Position numbers and translations under genes: made by a program
The notes under the pieces: model-generated
Told to the model about the DNA's origin: nothing
What the model saw: the letters and a program-made list of their open reading frames with translations, nothing else
The model's database searches: none
Origin: Nemopilema nomurai
Taxonomy: Eukaryota > Cnidaria > Scyphozoa > Rhizostomeae > Rhizostomatidae
Assembly: GCA_003864495.1 (NCBI GenBank)
Contig: ML133494.1
Span: forward strand, 145,822-209,821
Length of the DNA stretch: 64,000 nt
Direction: 5' to 3'
Shown: piece after piece, positions 13,040-25,700 of the stretch
Numbering within the stretch: position 1 is the first letter of the stretch
How the letters are laid out: each line of letters starts with the position of its first letter

Positions 13040-14174
13040 ATTGCTAAATGGATGTTGTATAATATTAGTATTTCAATGTACTGTCTAACATCCATTTTTT
13101 ATAACAACTCATATTACACAGTTTGTACTAGAGCAAAACTTACATTGATATCTTTTTTTCTTGTTACCTGTGCGCTAAATGCACCCAAGTTTGTTTTCTA
13201 CAAGTGTAACGAAAGTTAATGGATAGATTTTGAAAATACTATTCGGGAATTAACTTTGTATATTTGAGTAAATGTGAAGAGTAGTTGATTTTATGAAGAT
13301 AGCAATCTAATCTTCAAGATGTTATCTTCATTCTCTCACTTCATAGATTATCACAGTGGCATAGCTAGAGGGGACAGGGGGGCAGCTGCTTGTCGGAAAA
13401 TTTGTCGGAAAATTTACCACGTGAAAAATTTCATCAATAGATGTCTTTTTCAAGTTTGAGCCTTAGAAGAAAATCAATTCAATTTTTTAACTGTTATTGA
13501 TAGAGCTTCACGCGCATATCCATTAATTTCATAAAAACACTCAATTCCACGTTCCTTTGCAGTGCATTTATATTTACGTCTGAAGTGAAGTGTCACGTCT
13601 TTTGGAATGAAGCATCTTAGTCAAATGCTTACTTGGAGCTAAAAATGACTGCTCAGTTTTCACTCACTTCGAAATCTCCCATTCTACTCTTCAAGTCAAT
13701 TTTCAAGTCAATTATCGAAAGTAGAACTGCTATCTCGCTTACAGTTACAAATTCTAAAAATCTTTATTTGACTTCTGCAAGCACTTGAATTCAAATATTT
13801 GCGTTTAATTACTCAAAAATGAACTTCTAATCAGTATGTTGATAATTGTTCTTAGCCTAATCCGAGACACCTGAAAAGCTGCAAAGTCATCTACGTCCAA
13901 AATCAATTCCTTAATAATTAGCGCTAGAATCTTGGAGTCAAAGTTTAATTGCCGCTTGCAGTGACTTTCTGAATAGCACGAAAATGCCTCGGATTTGGTA
14001 ACTTGAAGCAAAATTCTAGAATGAACTGTTTATGGAAAGTAAAGTCGTGATTTCTTGGTGTACTAGACGCTCTTTTGAGTGTTCAAAATTTCCAAGTGCT
14101 AGAAACAACACATTTCAATGTCACTGCTTTAGAAGTGGCTGTTCCCATAGCCTAATAATTGCATTTCATATTAT
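13040..14174. other. non-coding stretch
   Basis: AT-rich sequence with no frame that resembles a gene and no splice-bounded coding segment that I recognise. Confidence 0.4.
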
Positions 14175-14426
14175 GCTGCGTTTACAAGATGCCGGATAAC
14201 TTTTGATCCGGATAGAAAATTATACGGATAGGCCTCCCGTTTACACGAGTACTGGGCTATCCGTACCAAAAGTGATTCGGTTAGCCGTACAACTCTTGAC
14301 CCTTCTAGCTAGACGATCTGGTAGTTATACGGCACCGTGTAAACGGGCTAACCGGATCATTTTGGAACCTATCCGTATAACTTTCCGTCCGGATCAAAAG
14401 TTATCAGGCATCGTGTAAACGCAGCC
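14175..14426. mobile_element. MITE with long inverted repeats
   Basis: The ends are near-perfect inverted copies: TGCTGCGTTTACAAGATGCC on the left and GGCATCGTGTAAACGCAGCC on the right. The complementarity continues inward through words such as AACTTTTGATCCGG and CCGGATCAAAAGTT. TTA flanks both sides, consistent with the 3-bp TTA/TWA target duplication of PIF/Harbinger elements. It is non-coding. Confidence 0.7.
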
Positions 14427-14429
14427 TTA

Positions 14430-16630
14430 AAGCATCATTTTAAAATTGCCAAATGCACCCATCATGGAAATTATCGAAAGATCGAGGGAATATTTTGCGA
14501 TCTACATCAACTTATTTAAAGAAGGCGAGAGAAAAAGATCGAATGCTTAGAGGAGCCGATTAGAAGAATTTGGCTGCAAATAAGAATGGGCAGAGATCTG
14601 TTTGTTGCTGCCAAAGAATACGCTTTGAAGCATGAATAATTCTTGATTTCTTTGCTTTGGATTTATCGAAATACCAATTACTTGCTCAAGAGTTTTGTTA
14701 GTCTGGTTTCTGATGTGTATTTTATTAATATTTTCATGGGATCTCTGTCAATGAACTAATATTGCAGCAAGAAGGGGACACGTTTTTTGATCAAAAAAAT
14801 GCTTGTCGTTGGTCAACAGGGATTTAATTTCCAGAATTTTTCTGTTTGCTTCGGAAGGAAGTAATTATGTCATCAGGTTATATGGCAAATGTTTGATATA
14901 CTTGAAAATTTAACTCTAGTTTCATGAATCCGTATCATTGGACTCATTTTGGAGATACAAGTAACTGAGAAAACTGATATGTTAATGTAACCCCTGACGA
15001 CCATAAACATTGACAATGTAAATGAGTCGATCAGAAATTCCTTCCTACTGCATTCTGAACACGGCAGTAGATTTTGTCCTTTCTAAACGTCTTTTTAAAA
15101 AAACTATGTGTTCGAACTGCAAACCAGCGTCAAAAATGGCCCAGGTTAACTGAAATCTTAGTCCATTGCTTCTGATTAAACTGCTTAAATTAGTAGAATT
15201 GCTAGCATGCAGTCAAACATGGCGCAAGGTTTAAGGTCCATCCAAACCGCATAAGGATATTGAGTACAAGACTAAAATCTTGGCTCTGACCAACACGAGA
15301 AAGTGCTCCGACCGTCATTTATAAAAACATTTCACCAACAAATTGAAAAGCGTACTTTTCTATTTACTGCAGAGACATAACAGCTTTGCTATACTCTTAC
15401 AAAAATGTTATTTAAGCCAGTTTTAGCCAAGTTGCTAACCGAACAGAGATTATCTTAGAGCAGAAGAAATGTCGATAGATAGTTTGATATTTGTCAGCTT
15501 TGGAACTTTGAAATCCAGGCAATCTTCGTGTCTGCCTTTCACTGGCATTTTAAATCTTATAACGCAATTAAATAATTTGGTTTATAATAGAAATTTGTCC
15601 TAAGCTGGTAAGGCAATTTGACGCAAAATGCCACTTTAAGGCAATTATCCATTGCATCATAGTCAATAGAGAAGTGTTCATCGATCTCTTTTTCTCCATC
15701 TAACATTTTTAAGAATACGTCGAATCGTCTCCAAACAAAAATAAGTCGTTCATTTCAGCCATGTTTACCTTCGTGGCTTTGGACTTGAGCTTGACGTGTG
15801 CACGGTACTAGTCACGTGGTTGTACGACTCAAAAGCGAAAACAATAGGTAAACCCCAATTATGTCTCCTTCGCAAGAGTATCCAGCTCCGCATACAAGGC
15901 ATGGAGTACAAAGGAATTTAAATTTTCTTCAACTATACCAAAAGCTTCTTCAAAGTGTCGATTATCCATATCAAGCATACTTCATATTTAGACTGTGCTT
16001 TGGAGAGAAAGGTTTATTTTTGTTAATTATTTAATAATTTATGGTTCTACACGCTTTTTTAGTGTTTGTAATCAAAAGCAGGTTATTTATACTGGAATTG
16101 ACATAATCATCATCGATCTGTCACTTATTGCTTGCAATTTGCAATAAAAAGTTTGCCGACAAAGCATTAGGCATTGTTTGTAGTCATTGCTGAAAAATCA
16201 ACTATCAGCGTAATAGCATTGTCTTTAAAACCTACCTTAGGGACGAAAAGGAATATCTCTCAGCAAAATTAGAAAAGAGATCTTCTGTAAATTATTTCAT
16301 AAGAACTCCCCTTTATCGGACATAAAGCAATATGCAGGACTCATCAATAAAGAGTGATCGTTTTAATACCCGTGCATAATTGGTCTATTTTTAAAGTAGC
16401 TTTCTGATTAACTAGAACTAAGTTTAAACGCTGTTCTTAGCGAAAATACATTTGCATAGCCTGGAAATAGATGCAATAAACATGTAATTATAATAATTTG
16501 CTTTTATGACAAAAGACCCCACGGGAGCTGTTTAAGTTTAAACAAATTAACTAATGCTTTAGCACTAAGCAATTTTACAGAAAGCTGATGCATGATGACG
16601 TCATTTAAAGGTAAATGCGCACAGAGTTAT
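14430..16630. other. non-coding stretch downstream of Ch1
   Basis: No recognisable coding segment. It is AT-rich, with only short open frames. Confidence 0.4.
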
Positions 16631-16635
16631 GTCTG

Positions 16636-16641
16636 TTTATT
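16636..16641 (-). promoter_or_regulatory. possible poly(A) signal of Ch1
   Basis: AATAAA on the minus strand, about 265 bases past the Ch1 stop codon. Confidence 0.35.
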
Positions 16642-16906
16642 CAACAAATGATTTAAAGACAACTGACAGTGCATAATCAAGCTATTCTTTGTCAAATGAT
16701 AAGTGCACATGCTGGCCTATTTACAAGTACCGTATGTTAAAGTTATTATTTATCTTCTTCCTTACCCACCCCTTATCAAAGTTTAGAAAACAAGCAGAAT
16801 TTCTAAAGTCCTTTCTATTAACTATAATCACTTTGTCATCCTTTGTGTAGCTTAAAATGTGCAACAACCTATTGTCATCAATTAGGCACACTATTTGGCA
16901 CACAGA

Positions 16907-18268
16907 CTACACTGTAAACTCAGCTTTCCCGTTTCCAATTGTGATGTCACCCTTCACTTTCTTGCTTGTGAACACGTGACGTGAGACTTGAATCAGAAGG
17001 AACAAAAGCTCAATTATCGAAAACACCGATGCCCCAATCCAGACCCCCATTTGCCCCCCAATCTCACTAGCAAGCTTGGCAATTGTGTATTCTGGAACCT
17101 CTGTGATTTCCTCGTACGCCATATTTCCAAAAAATATGTTTATCATTAGGAAGTTATTTCGCACAAATTCATCAGTCATGAGACCCTGATCGAGGCCTAA
17201 AGCGTCGCCAAACAATGATTTGTAGAGCGGAAGGTCTCCAGTGGACGGCCATTTTGAATATGACGCAGACTTGTGGAACTTCGTCTCAGAGCAAGGCAGG
17301 GCACAGTTGCATCTAGCAAAGTCCGTATTGACAAGTTCCTGCAACATTCCATCACTGCACACCGATTCAAGGTTACTTTTTGGAAAAGGCTTCTTAAGAT
17401 GCTTCGGTAGATGAAGGTTGTATAAAAAGCTGAGGGCCCTGCATGTCTTTGATGCTTCAGCCAAGAAGCAAGACTGCTGGCAACTGACATCCGTGTATTT
17501 CCCTTTGAAAACCAGCTTAGCATCCTCGCCATCTGTACACTTAGAGGGGTATGGAGCCTTTAGTCTTTTAATTTTCTTCTTGCTAATTTCAACCCGGGTC
17601 ATAAAGCCGACCGGTGCAAAAACAGATCCGGATTCCAAAAATGGGTGTTCTCTGTGATCTTGCACGATGATTTCGATAGAGTCTCCGGTATCTGTTCTAG
17701 AACCGGATATTGCGTCTGATACATTCAGGAAGAAAACAGCGGACAGAGCTTGATCTGATCCGGCTTCTTTTTGAATAAATGTTCCATTCGGATTAACCTT
17801 ATAACAGTATCCACGCTTCAGAACCAGAATTCGCTCTGTCTCCAACGGATATAGGTATCGGTCACCTATTCCTGACTGGGACAAATTTCTCAAGAAAAAT
17901 TTGTCCTCATCGGGTGCTACCTGAGATAATCGATCTTCATTTTCAAGCCGGTCTAAAGTCTTTTCGAAATTGCCTCCTAAGCTAACGTTGAACGCCATGG
18001 CTAGGTCTCGAAGTTTGTGCTTACTGAGACTTGGACCACAGATAGTGACAGAGGGGAACCGCATCTTTGGGACAATGACAGTGGCCTGCTTCGTAAGTGT
18101 TAGATTGCTGAAGTAACGTTGCAAGGTTGACATAAGGGCGGCGACCAGAAGAGACAGGAAGAGAAGAAGACAAAACAGCCAAATTACTTTCATGCATTTT
18201 GATTTCGTCCCCAGTATTCTTCCGATTCCATGAACCGTTAACCCTTCAGCAAACTTCTTGACCTCCAT
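16907..18268 (-). CDS. DEG/ENaC-family sodium channel subunit (Ch1)
   Basis: Trimeric, amiloride-type sodium channel subunit of the plasma membrane, single exon, 453 aa. The first ATG (MEVKKFAEG) is chosen; the open frame runs 24 bases further upstream only by way of a TTG codon. Seen in order: HG gating motif (residues 13-14), TM1 about 27-47, VTICG (C77) that should pair with GYCYK (C155), palm and beta-ball, YPSKC, SCQQSC, CNCALPC, YSKWPS, IFFGNMAYE, and a pre-TM2 segment SEIGGQMGVWIGAS with the GAS selectivity filter at 412-414, then TM2 and a short tail. It lacks the finger cysteine pair present in Ch2, 3, 4, 6, 8 and 9. Ch2 lies next upstream in the same orientation. A ligand (RFamide peptide or protons) cannot be told from sequence. 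Confidence 0.93.
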   Translation of the reverse strand: MEVKKFAEGLTVHGIGRILGTKSKCMKVIWLFCLLLFLSLLVAALMSTLQRYFSNLTLTKQATVIVPKMRFPSVTICGPSLSKHKLRDLAMAFNVSLGGNFEKTLDRLENEDRLSQVAPDEDKFFLRNLSQSGIGDRYLYPLETERILVLKRGYCYKVNPNGTFIQKEAGSDQALSAVFFLNVSDAISGSRTDTGDSIEIIVQDHREHPFLESGSVFAPVGFMTRVEISKKKIKRLKAPYPSKCTDGEDAKLVFKGKYTDVSCQQSCFLAEASKTCRALSFLYNLHLPKHLKKPFPKSNLESVCSDGMLQELVNTDFARCNCALPCSETKFHKSASYSKWPSTGDLPLYKSLFGDALGLDQGLMTDEFVRNNFLMINIFFGNMAYEEITEVPEYTIAKLASEIGGQMGVWIGASVFSIIELLFLLIQVSRHVFTSKKVKGDITIGNGKAEFTV

Positions 18269-19259
18269 TTCAAGGACGGAAATGAACTTCAATTTAGTCC
18301 GGGCAGCAGAAATGATCCAACGAGTCTTTTTGCGAACTCGGTATGACGTTTCAAGCTGGCACGGTCAAAAAAGTCGAAAGAGACTCATATGACAAAATCT
18401 ACCAAGTACACCGTAACCCAACAAGACGTCATTTGCACCAGGCAAGCATCGAACGTCGATTAGGCACCTAAGAATCCAGACTGAATGCTCCAAATGACAC
18501 ATTTGTCTACGTGAGTAACTAGGACCGCAGGACCTGTCTTCGTCACCAGTACTGCCCACAGATACATTAATAGCATACAACTCCGATGCTATCAATTGAT
18601 ATTGTGCTGGTTTCATTTATATCTGCGGTTTGAATTCGGGTTTGGAATACCGATGGCAAAGCTGGTTGCTTTCTTCCTTCAAATTCAACATGTGGTATAT
18701 TTAAAGTAAGCGACAACATTGGTAAAAGAACCAATCTGATTTCTCTCATAGAACTGCGGTTGCATGGTTGTATGGAGAATCATTGACTGTAGTTGTTAAA
18801 CAAGTGTTTTTTAGTATCAAGCTTGATTCACTGGCCAATGCGGCTATAGAATGCACGAGTCACGTGTCGCATGATTTACTTCCCGCCAAGGCCCTGTTCA
18901 GTATAGATCTCAAATGACTGTTTAAGTCGATGGCAGGGGAAGTTTTCAATTCTATGGCCCCCGTTAATTTCACCTCTTTCGTAGTAGTATAGACAGTACA
19001 GGTGCCAGCAATTCTGGAGAGGTGGAACCCTAATCCCCTTGTTATTAGAAAACACCAGTTCTGAAGAAAGTCTCAGACAGCCCACGCTTATCGCTTGGAC
19101 GAGAACAAATTTCGATTCTGGAGGCGATTATTAGACCTGTGGACACTGGTATGGGAGGCACATACTTGAAAACCAAACAAAACCATACAACATCGTAGGA
19201 TTCTCTTCTAACAGGCTTGCCGCTAGATAATATTATATTGAATTTATTGAAACCAATTG

Positions 19260-19330
19260 ACATTATATTTTATTTTATTATGTAAAATATATCATATTAT
19301 ATATAATATACTTTATAGCACTATTGTTAA
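19260..19330. repeat. AT-rich low-complexity tract
   Basis: TATATTTTATTTTATTATG and TATATAATATA words downstream of Ch2; simple AT sequence. Confidence 0.5.
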
Positions 19331-19752
19331 TCAGTTCTATTAGGTAATATTGCATATTACTCGACTTACAATTTACATTACCATCTCCATGATACGACGT
19401 GTGATTTCAATTACAAATTTTTACAATCAATATCAATATTAGTAACTGATATTGCTATCTAATATTTCTAACTAATGCTTGCAGCTAATATTATCAATTT
19501 TGTTTTACTTATGGTAAATTAAAACAACTCTTTCGCTTTACTTGCTTTGCAATAAGATATCAAACAACAACGCTTTAAAAATTACACAATTTAACATACA
19601 AATCCCGTTACATCATATGCTACGTGATTTGAACATAGAGGCATTGACGGAATACATAATTACTTTGTCCTTTTTCACTAAACTAAAAATACCAATTTAA
19701 CTAGTAGTACAATAGATAAGAAAAAAATACTGAAGTATGATTTTGATAGGCG

Positions 19753-21156
19753 TTAAGGACACTCTTCCACTTTAATAATGTTTGTTGCAGTAAGACCAAC
19801 CTTGTTTCGCTTTGTTACAAACAATACTGCCTCAAAAAGTAACACAATTAGCTCAAGCAACGAAAAAACAGAAGCTCCGATCATAAGGCCCATGAACCCA
19901 CCAATATCACCAATGAGTTTGCCAAATGAGTACTTTTCATCCTCGGCAATATTTTTGTAGCTCATATCACCATAATAGACGTCAACACGAAGGAAGTTCC
20001 TTCGCACGAAGTCATCTGTCATCTCACTCTTATTCAAGCCCAACGCTTCAGAGAACAGTCGTTTGTAGACAGGTAAGTCAGTTTCGCTTGGCCATTTCGC
20101 GACGGAAACTGACTTTTCGAATTGGATCTCGTGACACGGAAGCCTGCAATTGCAAGATGCAAAGTTGGTTTTTAGCAGCTCAGCATATACTGCCTGGACG
20201 CAGAAATCTGTGACAGGAAAGGTGAACAGTGGCTTTCTTCTTTCTTTGGGTAAGATCAAGTTAGAATAGAAGTCAAGCGTTTCACACTGCTTTGAGATTT
20301 CTGTCAAGAAACAGCTGTGCTGGCAATTGACTGTAGTGTAATCGCCTTTGAAGTACAAATGGGTATTCTTCCCATTTGTGCAATTTGAAGGGTACGGCGA
20401 CTTCGATCGTGTTATCTTAGTCTTGCGCAGCTCAATCTGGGTCACATGACCGACAGGAGCTAGGACAGATCCAGTTGCAGTAAAGGGGAAGTCCCTGTGA
20501 TTGTTGACAAAGACATCCACGGACTCCCCATTGTCGTGCTGTGGCCACGGCACCAGATCGGATACATTAAAGAAAAGGATGATAGAGATACCATCATCTC
20601 GTCCGTGTCTTGACTGAACCATGGTCCCTTTTGGGTTGTATCTGTAACAGTATCCCTTGTACATCTGTAATATCTTTTCTACGTCACTTGTCATGTTGCA
20701 CCTGTATAGAAGTCCTTGTTTGCACGCTGCAGGCAAATTCTTCATCAAAAAAGATTCTTCGTCCGGAGTAACCTCTTCGAAATTTTCCACTCCCACCTGG
20801 TGAAGCATGATCTCGGAGTCGAAGAACCTTTGCAGACCCAGGCCAGCAGCACTTTCATTAAAATAAAAAGTTTTATTCGACTTTTTGAAAAACTTTTCCA
20901 GTTTACTTTTGCTGAGAGTAGGCCCACAAATAGTTATTGCTGGAAAATGCAATATTGATGCAATCACAGTCGTTTCCTTGGTGACGGTGGCATATGACAA
21001 GTATTCAGCTGTCATGTTTCGTATGTAATATACCAGACAACCCGATGCTGTGACCATTAAAATAAACCAAATGAATCTCATCGGCTTTGAAGTGGTCGCA
21101 ACGATTTTGCCGAATCCGTGCACAGTGAGATTCGCCACTGACTCTTTCAGCTCCAT
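19753..21156 (-). CDS. DEG/ENaC-family sodium channel subunit (Ch2)
   Basis: Single-exon channel subunit, 467 aa from the first ATG (MELKESVANL); the open frame extends 12 bases upstream only by a TTG. HG motif at residues 13-14, TM1 about 28-50 (MRFIWFILMV), ITICG, finger cysteine pair CKQGLLYRC, GYCYRYNPKG, WPQHDNGESV, YPSNC, NCQHSC, SCNCRLPC, VAKWPS, VYYGDMSYKN, and GDIGGFMGLMIGASVF with the GAS filter, then TM2. All cysteines expected for the family are present. It is tandem with Ch1 (same strand, about 1.5 kb apart) but clearly diverged from it, so the duplication is old. An inverted-repeat element lies close upstream, in the likely promoter region. Confidence 0.93.
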   Translation of the reverse strand: MELKESVANLTVHGFGKIVATTSKPMRFIWFILMVTASGCLVYYIRNMTAEYLSYATVTKETTVIASILHFPAITICGPTLSKSKLEKFFKKSNKTFYFNESAAGLGLQRFFDSEIMLHQVGVENFEEVTPDEESFLMKNLPAACKQGLLYRCNMTSDVEKILQMYKGYCYRYNPKGTMVQSRHGRDDGISIILFFNVSDLVPWPQHDNGESVDVFVNNHRDFPFTATGSVLAPVGHVTQIELRKTKITRSKSPYPSNCTNGKNTHLYFKGDYTTVNCQHSCFLTEISKQCETLDFYSNLILPKERRKPLFTFPVTDFCVQAVYAELLKTNFASCNCRLPCHEIQFEKSVSVAKWPSETDLPVYKRLFSEALGLNKSEMTDDFVRRNFLRVDVYYGDMSYKNIAEDEKYSFGKLIGDIGGFMGLMIGASVFSLLELIVLLFEAVLFVTKRNKVGLTATNIIKVEECP

Positions 21157-21290
21157 TTTAGCTATCAATTTTAACCTGGTTTTGGATTCACGAATCTTGT
21201 AGATGCTGTTTGCTTTCCACCAGCTTTATAAACACCGATGCAACACTGACCATTAACACCTGTCAAAGAAACGAATGATCAACAACACGT

Positions 21291-21704
21291 AGGCTCTGTT
21301 TACACGAGAGAAACGGATCCAAAAGATCCGGACCTTTTAGGTACGATATGGGTACGATCCACAAGCGTTTACACGAGATCGGATCCTAAACTATAAAGCG
21401 TTTACACGGAAACGGACCAAAAGCGAATCTCTCTTTTTAAGCATGCGCGATGAAAAGGTGATTGTTAATTTCCAATTTGGTGGTCTCGTTTCACTGCCGT
21501 GCCTTTGCGGATCCGTATCCACCCGTTTACACGGCGCCGATGAAGGTAAGGATCCAAATGGATTCGCTTTCTAATCGTACCCAAAAAGCTACGGATCCCT
21601 CCCAGAAAAGATGCGGATCCTACTGTGCCCGTGTAAACGCAAGGCCTATCGTAACCAGTTTGGGTACGGATCTATGTGGATCCGTTCCAGTGTAAACGGG
21701 GCCT
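21291..21704. mobile_element. inverted-repeat MITE-like element upstream of Ch2
   Basis: The left end GGCTCTGTTTACACGAGA mirrors the right end CAGTGTAAACGGGGCC. GGATCCAAA/GGATCCG and GGTACGAT words recur inside in both orientations, along with further GTTTACACG copies (for example GCGTTTACACGAGATC near 21364). The flanks are GTA and TTA. It shares its terminal words with the elements at 10147 and 14175 but has a different core. Confidence 0.6.
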
Positions 21705-22289
21705 TAGTTGGCTTTTAAGGGAACAGACGACGGTTCTTTTGCTGCTTTAATGTCACACTATGCTTTGTCGCCACCAAAAACATTGAATCTGAAAAGAATT
21801 TTACCAAGAGTCAAGACTGAAGGAAGATAAATGAAGACAGTTTTAAACCTGTATCTATACTGTGCCCTTGAAAACATTATTGCTGAAGTACGGACTTTTT
21901 GGTCGATATTGCTGCCTTTGGAACACATTCTTGTCAAATATCTTATCTGATTTCCAAAAAGGCACTCTCTTCTTGAAAGTTAGTATGGGTCACCAGAGAC
22001 CATCTTGTTCAGTTGATCTACCATTCTCTCTGTAAATATTTCTCTGCGAATGTATGGTTCAATTGTGAATGGGGCCAAAAGAACTATGGCGTGAGATTGG
22101 GTGTGCTACAAGGCTCCGGTTTAGTGCTTTTTCTACTGTGGTTACAAAGCAGTAGATGGTTCATTCGCAATTTCAAGAGCAGTTTGAAGATGGTGCGATC
22201 ATTGGAATGATTTAAGTAACGAATTTGAGTCCGGGCTCATAATAACCATCCGGACCCATAAATACTGGACCGCAAGTGGAGCCAAAAGA

Positions 22290-22720
22290 CTAATGGACCG
22301 GGCGCGGTATAGAAGTAATCCGGAAACATAAAATTGTTTCACATTTCAAACTCTAACAACCGTTCTTTACAAAATCTTCAATAAGTGTTTAAATACAAAG
22401 TGTCCAGAGCAATAAAACGTTTAGTTTTAAATTTAATTGCAGCAGTATCTCCGTATTAAAGTTGGAGAATGCAGTTTAAGAATCACTTGTTAACTGATAC
22501 GCATTATCATTTTGTGAAACAGTTGAAATGACTGAAGTATCTGGACTGGGCGCGGTTCACAAATAACGCGGAAACAGAGAGTTGGTTAGCTTTAAACTTC
22601 AAACACCTACAAAATTTCCTGATGAGTGTAGAAGTATAAGGCGCCTGGAGCAATTAGAAGTTATGTTTAAACTTTTATTGTTTGTGGAAGATTGTGGTTT
22701 CATTAGCTGTGTGAAGGCTC
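22290..22720. repeat. diverged tandem duplication, unit about 245 bp
   Basis: The wording around GGACCGGGCGCGGTAT (22296), CGGAAACA, CAAACTCTAACA and CCAGAGCAATAAAACG returns about 245 bases later as GGACTGGGCGCGGTTC, CGGAAACA, CAAACACCTACA and CTGGAGCAATTAGAAG. It is non-coding. Confidence 0.45.
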
Positions 22721-22729
22721 AACCGAAAA

Positions 22730-25700
22730 CGAAACATGTTTTAAAACAGGCGTGATTCGGTTAATGCATGATGCTGGTATCAGCCATTGCATGAAACATG
22801 CTTACAAAGCGTTGCCGCATGTTTCAAGAACTTCAAGCAACGAGTAAAAACATATTTCAAAGCAAACCTAGAGTTCTCAAAGATAAGAGTCTAGCTATAT
22901 AACCTTTTTATGGGAGCAGGAACATGATATATCAAAACACGTTCAATGTCAATAGAATTACTCGGAGATTTCCGAATATTACCAAAATAAAATAAATTTT
23001 GGCATTGATGATTATACAATGAATTTTGAGGCATTCTTACCGGGTTTAATTAGCGGTATAAAACTATTGCTGTGGGATACCAGTTTATAAAAAATACTCT
23101 CATGCGGTTGATAAAGAATGATTATAAATGCAATTATGTAAGCCAGCCAACAAAAACTTGTTGAGAATTACAAAGAACATCTCATTGACATTTGTACGGG
23201 TTACCATAGAAACCTGCCTGAGTATCTTCTTTGCAAGCACTTTAAAACTGGATTCCAGTTCATATACGTCACAAGTCCTAACATTCAATTCTTCATCAGT
23301 GTTGATTTTGGCTTTGATTATTCTGTGTGTACTTGAGTAAGCCAATGCAAAAATTATGACGATTACTCTTCAGGTGACGATGCTCTTAAATTCTTTTTCA
23401 CTTGAGCTTCGTTCCTTACCTTCTACACAATAAACATGAATAAAGATTTTTAATCCACACAACGCTTGTAATCGAGCTATTGTAATCTCAGGCACGTTTA
23501 ATCAGGCAGAATCACTCACCAGGCAGAACACCAAAACTAAAACAAAGCAATGTCCTATGGCATCTGTTTTACATAAGATATCTACCTACAAAGCTTTGCT
23601 TCCAAGATAGAGCTTAGAAACGTCAATGCAACGTTAAGCTCCGAAAGCCGAAGAACTGAATTTGGGCTCTGATGACATTCGTTTGAATATTTCCCGGTTT
23701 GAAGGCATATTCGTTTAAGATGCCAAGTGAAACAGATTCATCCTCTAGGTTCTGCGTCAACTGGCGACGTGGCCATTTTAGAGTTCCTTATTCAAGCTAT
23801 GAGCGCTTTTAGTCCTTATGCGGTGAAGAAAAATGTTTGTCCCGTATTAAGGCTTGCGAAATCATAGCCACGATCTCATAGTTTCTGTTTCCTTGCTTCA
23901 AATGCGTGCACGATTATATATGAGCAGCCTGGATGTCGTCAAAGTCAATAAAATACCTGCGAAGGTCCTTCTTCACTATAGAGTTCAATTCTTTGCAATT
24001 TCATGATAGTTTAGGTGATTTGAAGAGCAACCATTGCAAACCCAAGGATACCAACTGCAAATAGACGCGCAATCTTCCATTTAAGTCTCAAGTGGTTTCA
24101 TGCTAAATAAAATATGTCGACTATCTTCTGTCGGGACTCTTTGTTACGCGTTCCCCATTCCTCTAATGCATTTGCTTCATTTCTCAGAGGAATAAATCTC
24201 ACACATGTTTCATTGCATTGTGAATACAAATTCTGGTGAAGAATTCAACAGCACAATACTTGGCGAAATTTAGTAAACAATATCAAACTTCATAGATTGT
24301 ACGCGTCATAAATCTATTCACTTGCTCGAAGCATCACTGGTGGATGAATTTCCTCTGAAATCTTTCCTTCACTCTCGCTTGAGGCACAACAGAGAACACT
24401 TCAAGTGCCTATTGCTTAACAACATAATTTAAACTCGTTGTGTTATATAATGTCGCCGAACGTGACCGATAAGTTATGCAATAAGTCATGCGCCCATACG
24501 TTTAAAACACATGATATGTCATCTATAAGTCATATCAAGTTATAACACGAATTAACCAATATACAAAGTGTTTTGAACTCAAATCTATCCCATCTTAAGA
24601 TTAAATCAATGCACATTCATGATAGACTAGCAATACAATATCAATTATTACAAACAAGTCATATTCAGCAAAAATCCGACAAATAATACTTACTCAGTTC
24701 AAAATTATCATTTCATTAGGTCCGACTTCATGAATCTGTGAATCTTATACTGTGTTCACTTATTGACGACCGCATCAATTTTGCCGGACAAAAATAGTTC
24801 GAACTGGCAATATAGTCATAAGAACACCTGCCGACTCAAGTATATTGAGATTGCCAGAACGACAGCCAGTGACTAAGACTCTATACTCAATACAGATGCT
24901 TGGAAGGTCAAACAAATTAGAGCTCCTTTCAAACTTGTCTTACCAGAAGCTTTGTTGTCAGTTTCGGGAATACATTAGCATTGGTATCACCGAAATTAGC
25001 GTTTTTAATTCTGGAATTATTTTCATAGTTGATTAATAGAGAGGTTTGTTTCATAGTATGATGGTAGTCCAATGCAAAAGAAACATTGATTAGCTGCTCT
25101 GTCACAGAGTCACAGTATAAAGAACATCATTAAATGGTAATTGGTTATGAAATGCTTGCCGAACGCATTCAAGTTGATCACACCATGACCATCTATGACA
25201 GGAATTTAACTACAGACGCAGTACCTTGCAAAAAGAAGACACTGCCTCTGTTACATTTTGAGCTATATCATAAAAGAGAATTTCTAGAGAACGGATCCCA
25301 TTCTACCGGGTCATGTTTTCTACCATACCGATCTTACAGTTATTTCCGGTCATGTTTCTTATGGAGCCGCTCCCTGCAATATAGGACAAGAATCTTCCTC
25401 CTATTACCTAATAAGCACAGCGTTCGTTCGTTTTAAAGACTTGGCAAAGGGATTTTAAAACTTGTCCCAGCTTAAGTATGGTTCTTTTGACGTGATTTTG
25501 TATCTTATCCTTTAGTATTTATCTTAATTTATTTGGACAAGACTCATACAGCGAATTTGGGCTTATCTGTACTGGAAGGATTAAAGCCAAGCTGCGGAGG
25601 AGCCTACACACCCTATCAATAAATGAGGTGATAACATCCACACAAAGAGAGGCAGTATTAATCACGTGCTCATCTCGATTATACAGGAAAGAGGCTCCAG

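Noticed and set aside
17418..17657. Plus-strand open frame inside Ch1 (others alike inside Ch2, Ch3 and Ch7)
   Set aside because: Antisense shadows of conserved channel coding sequence with no motif of their own.
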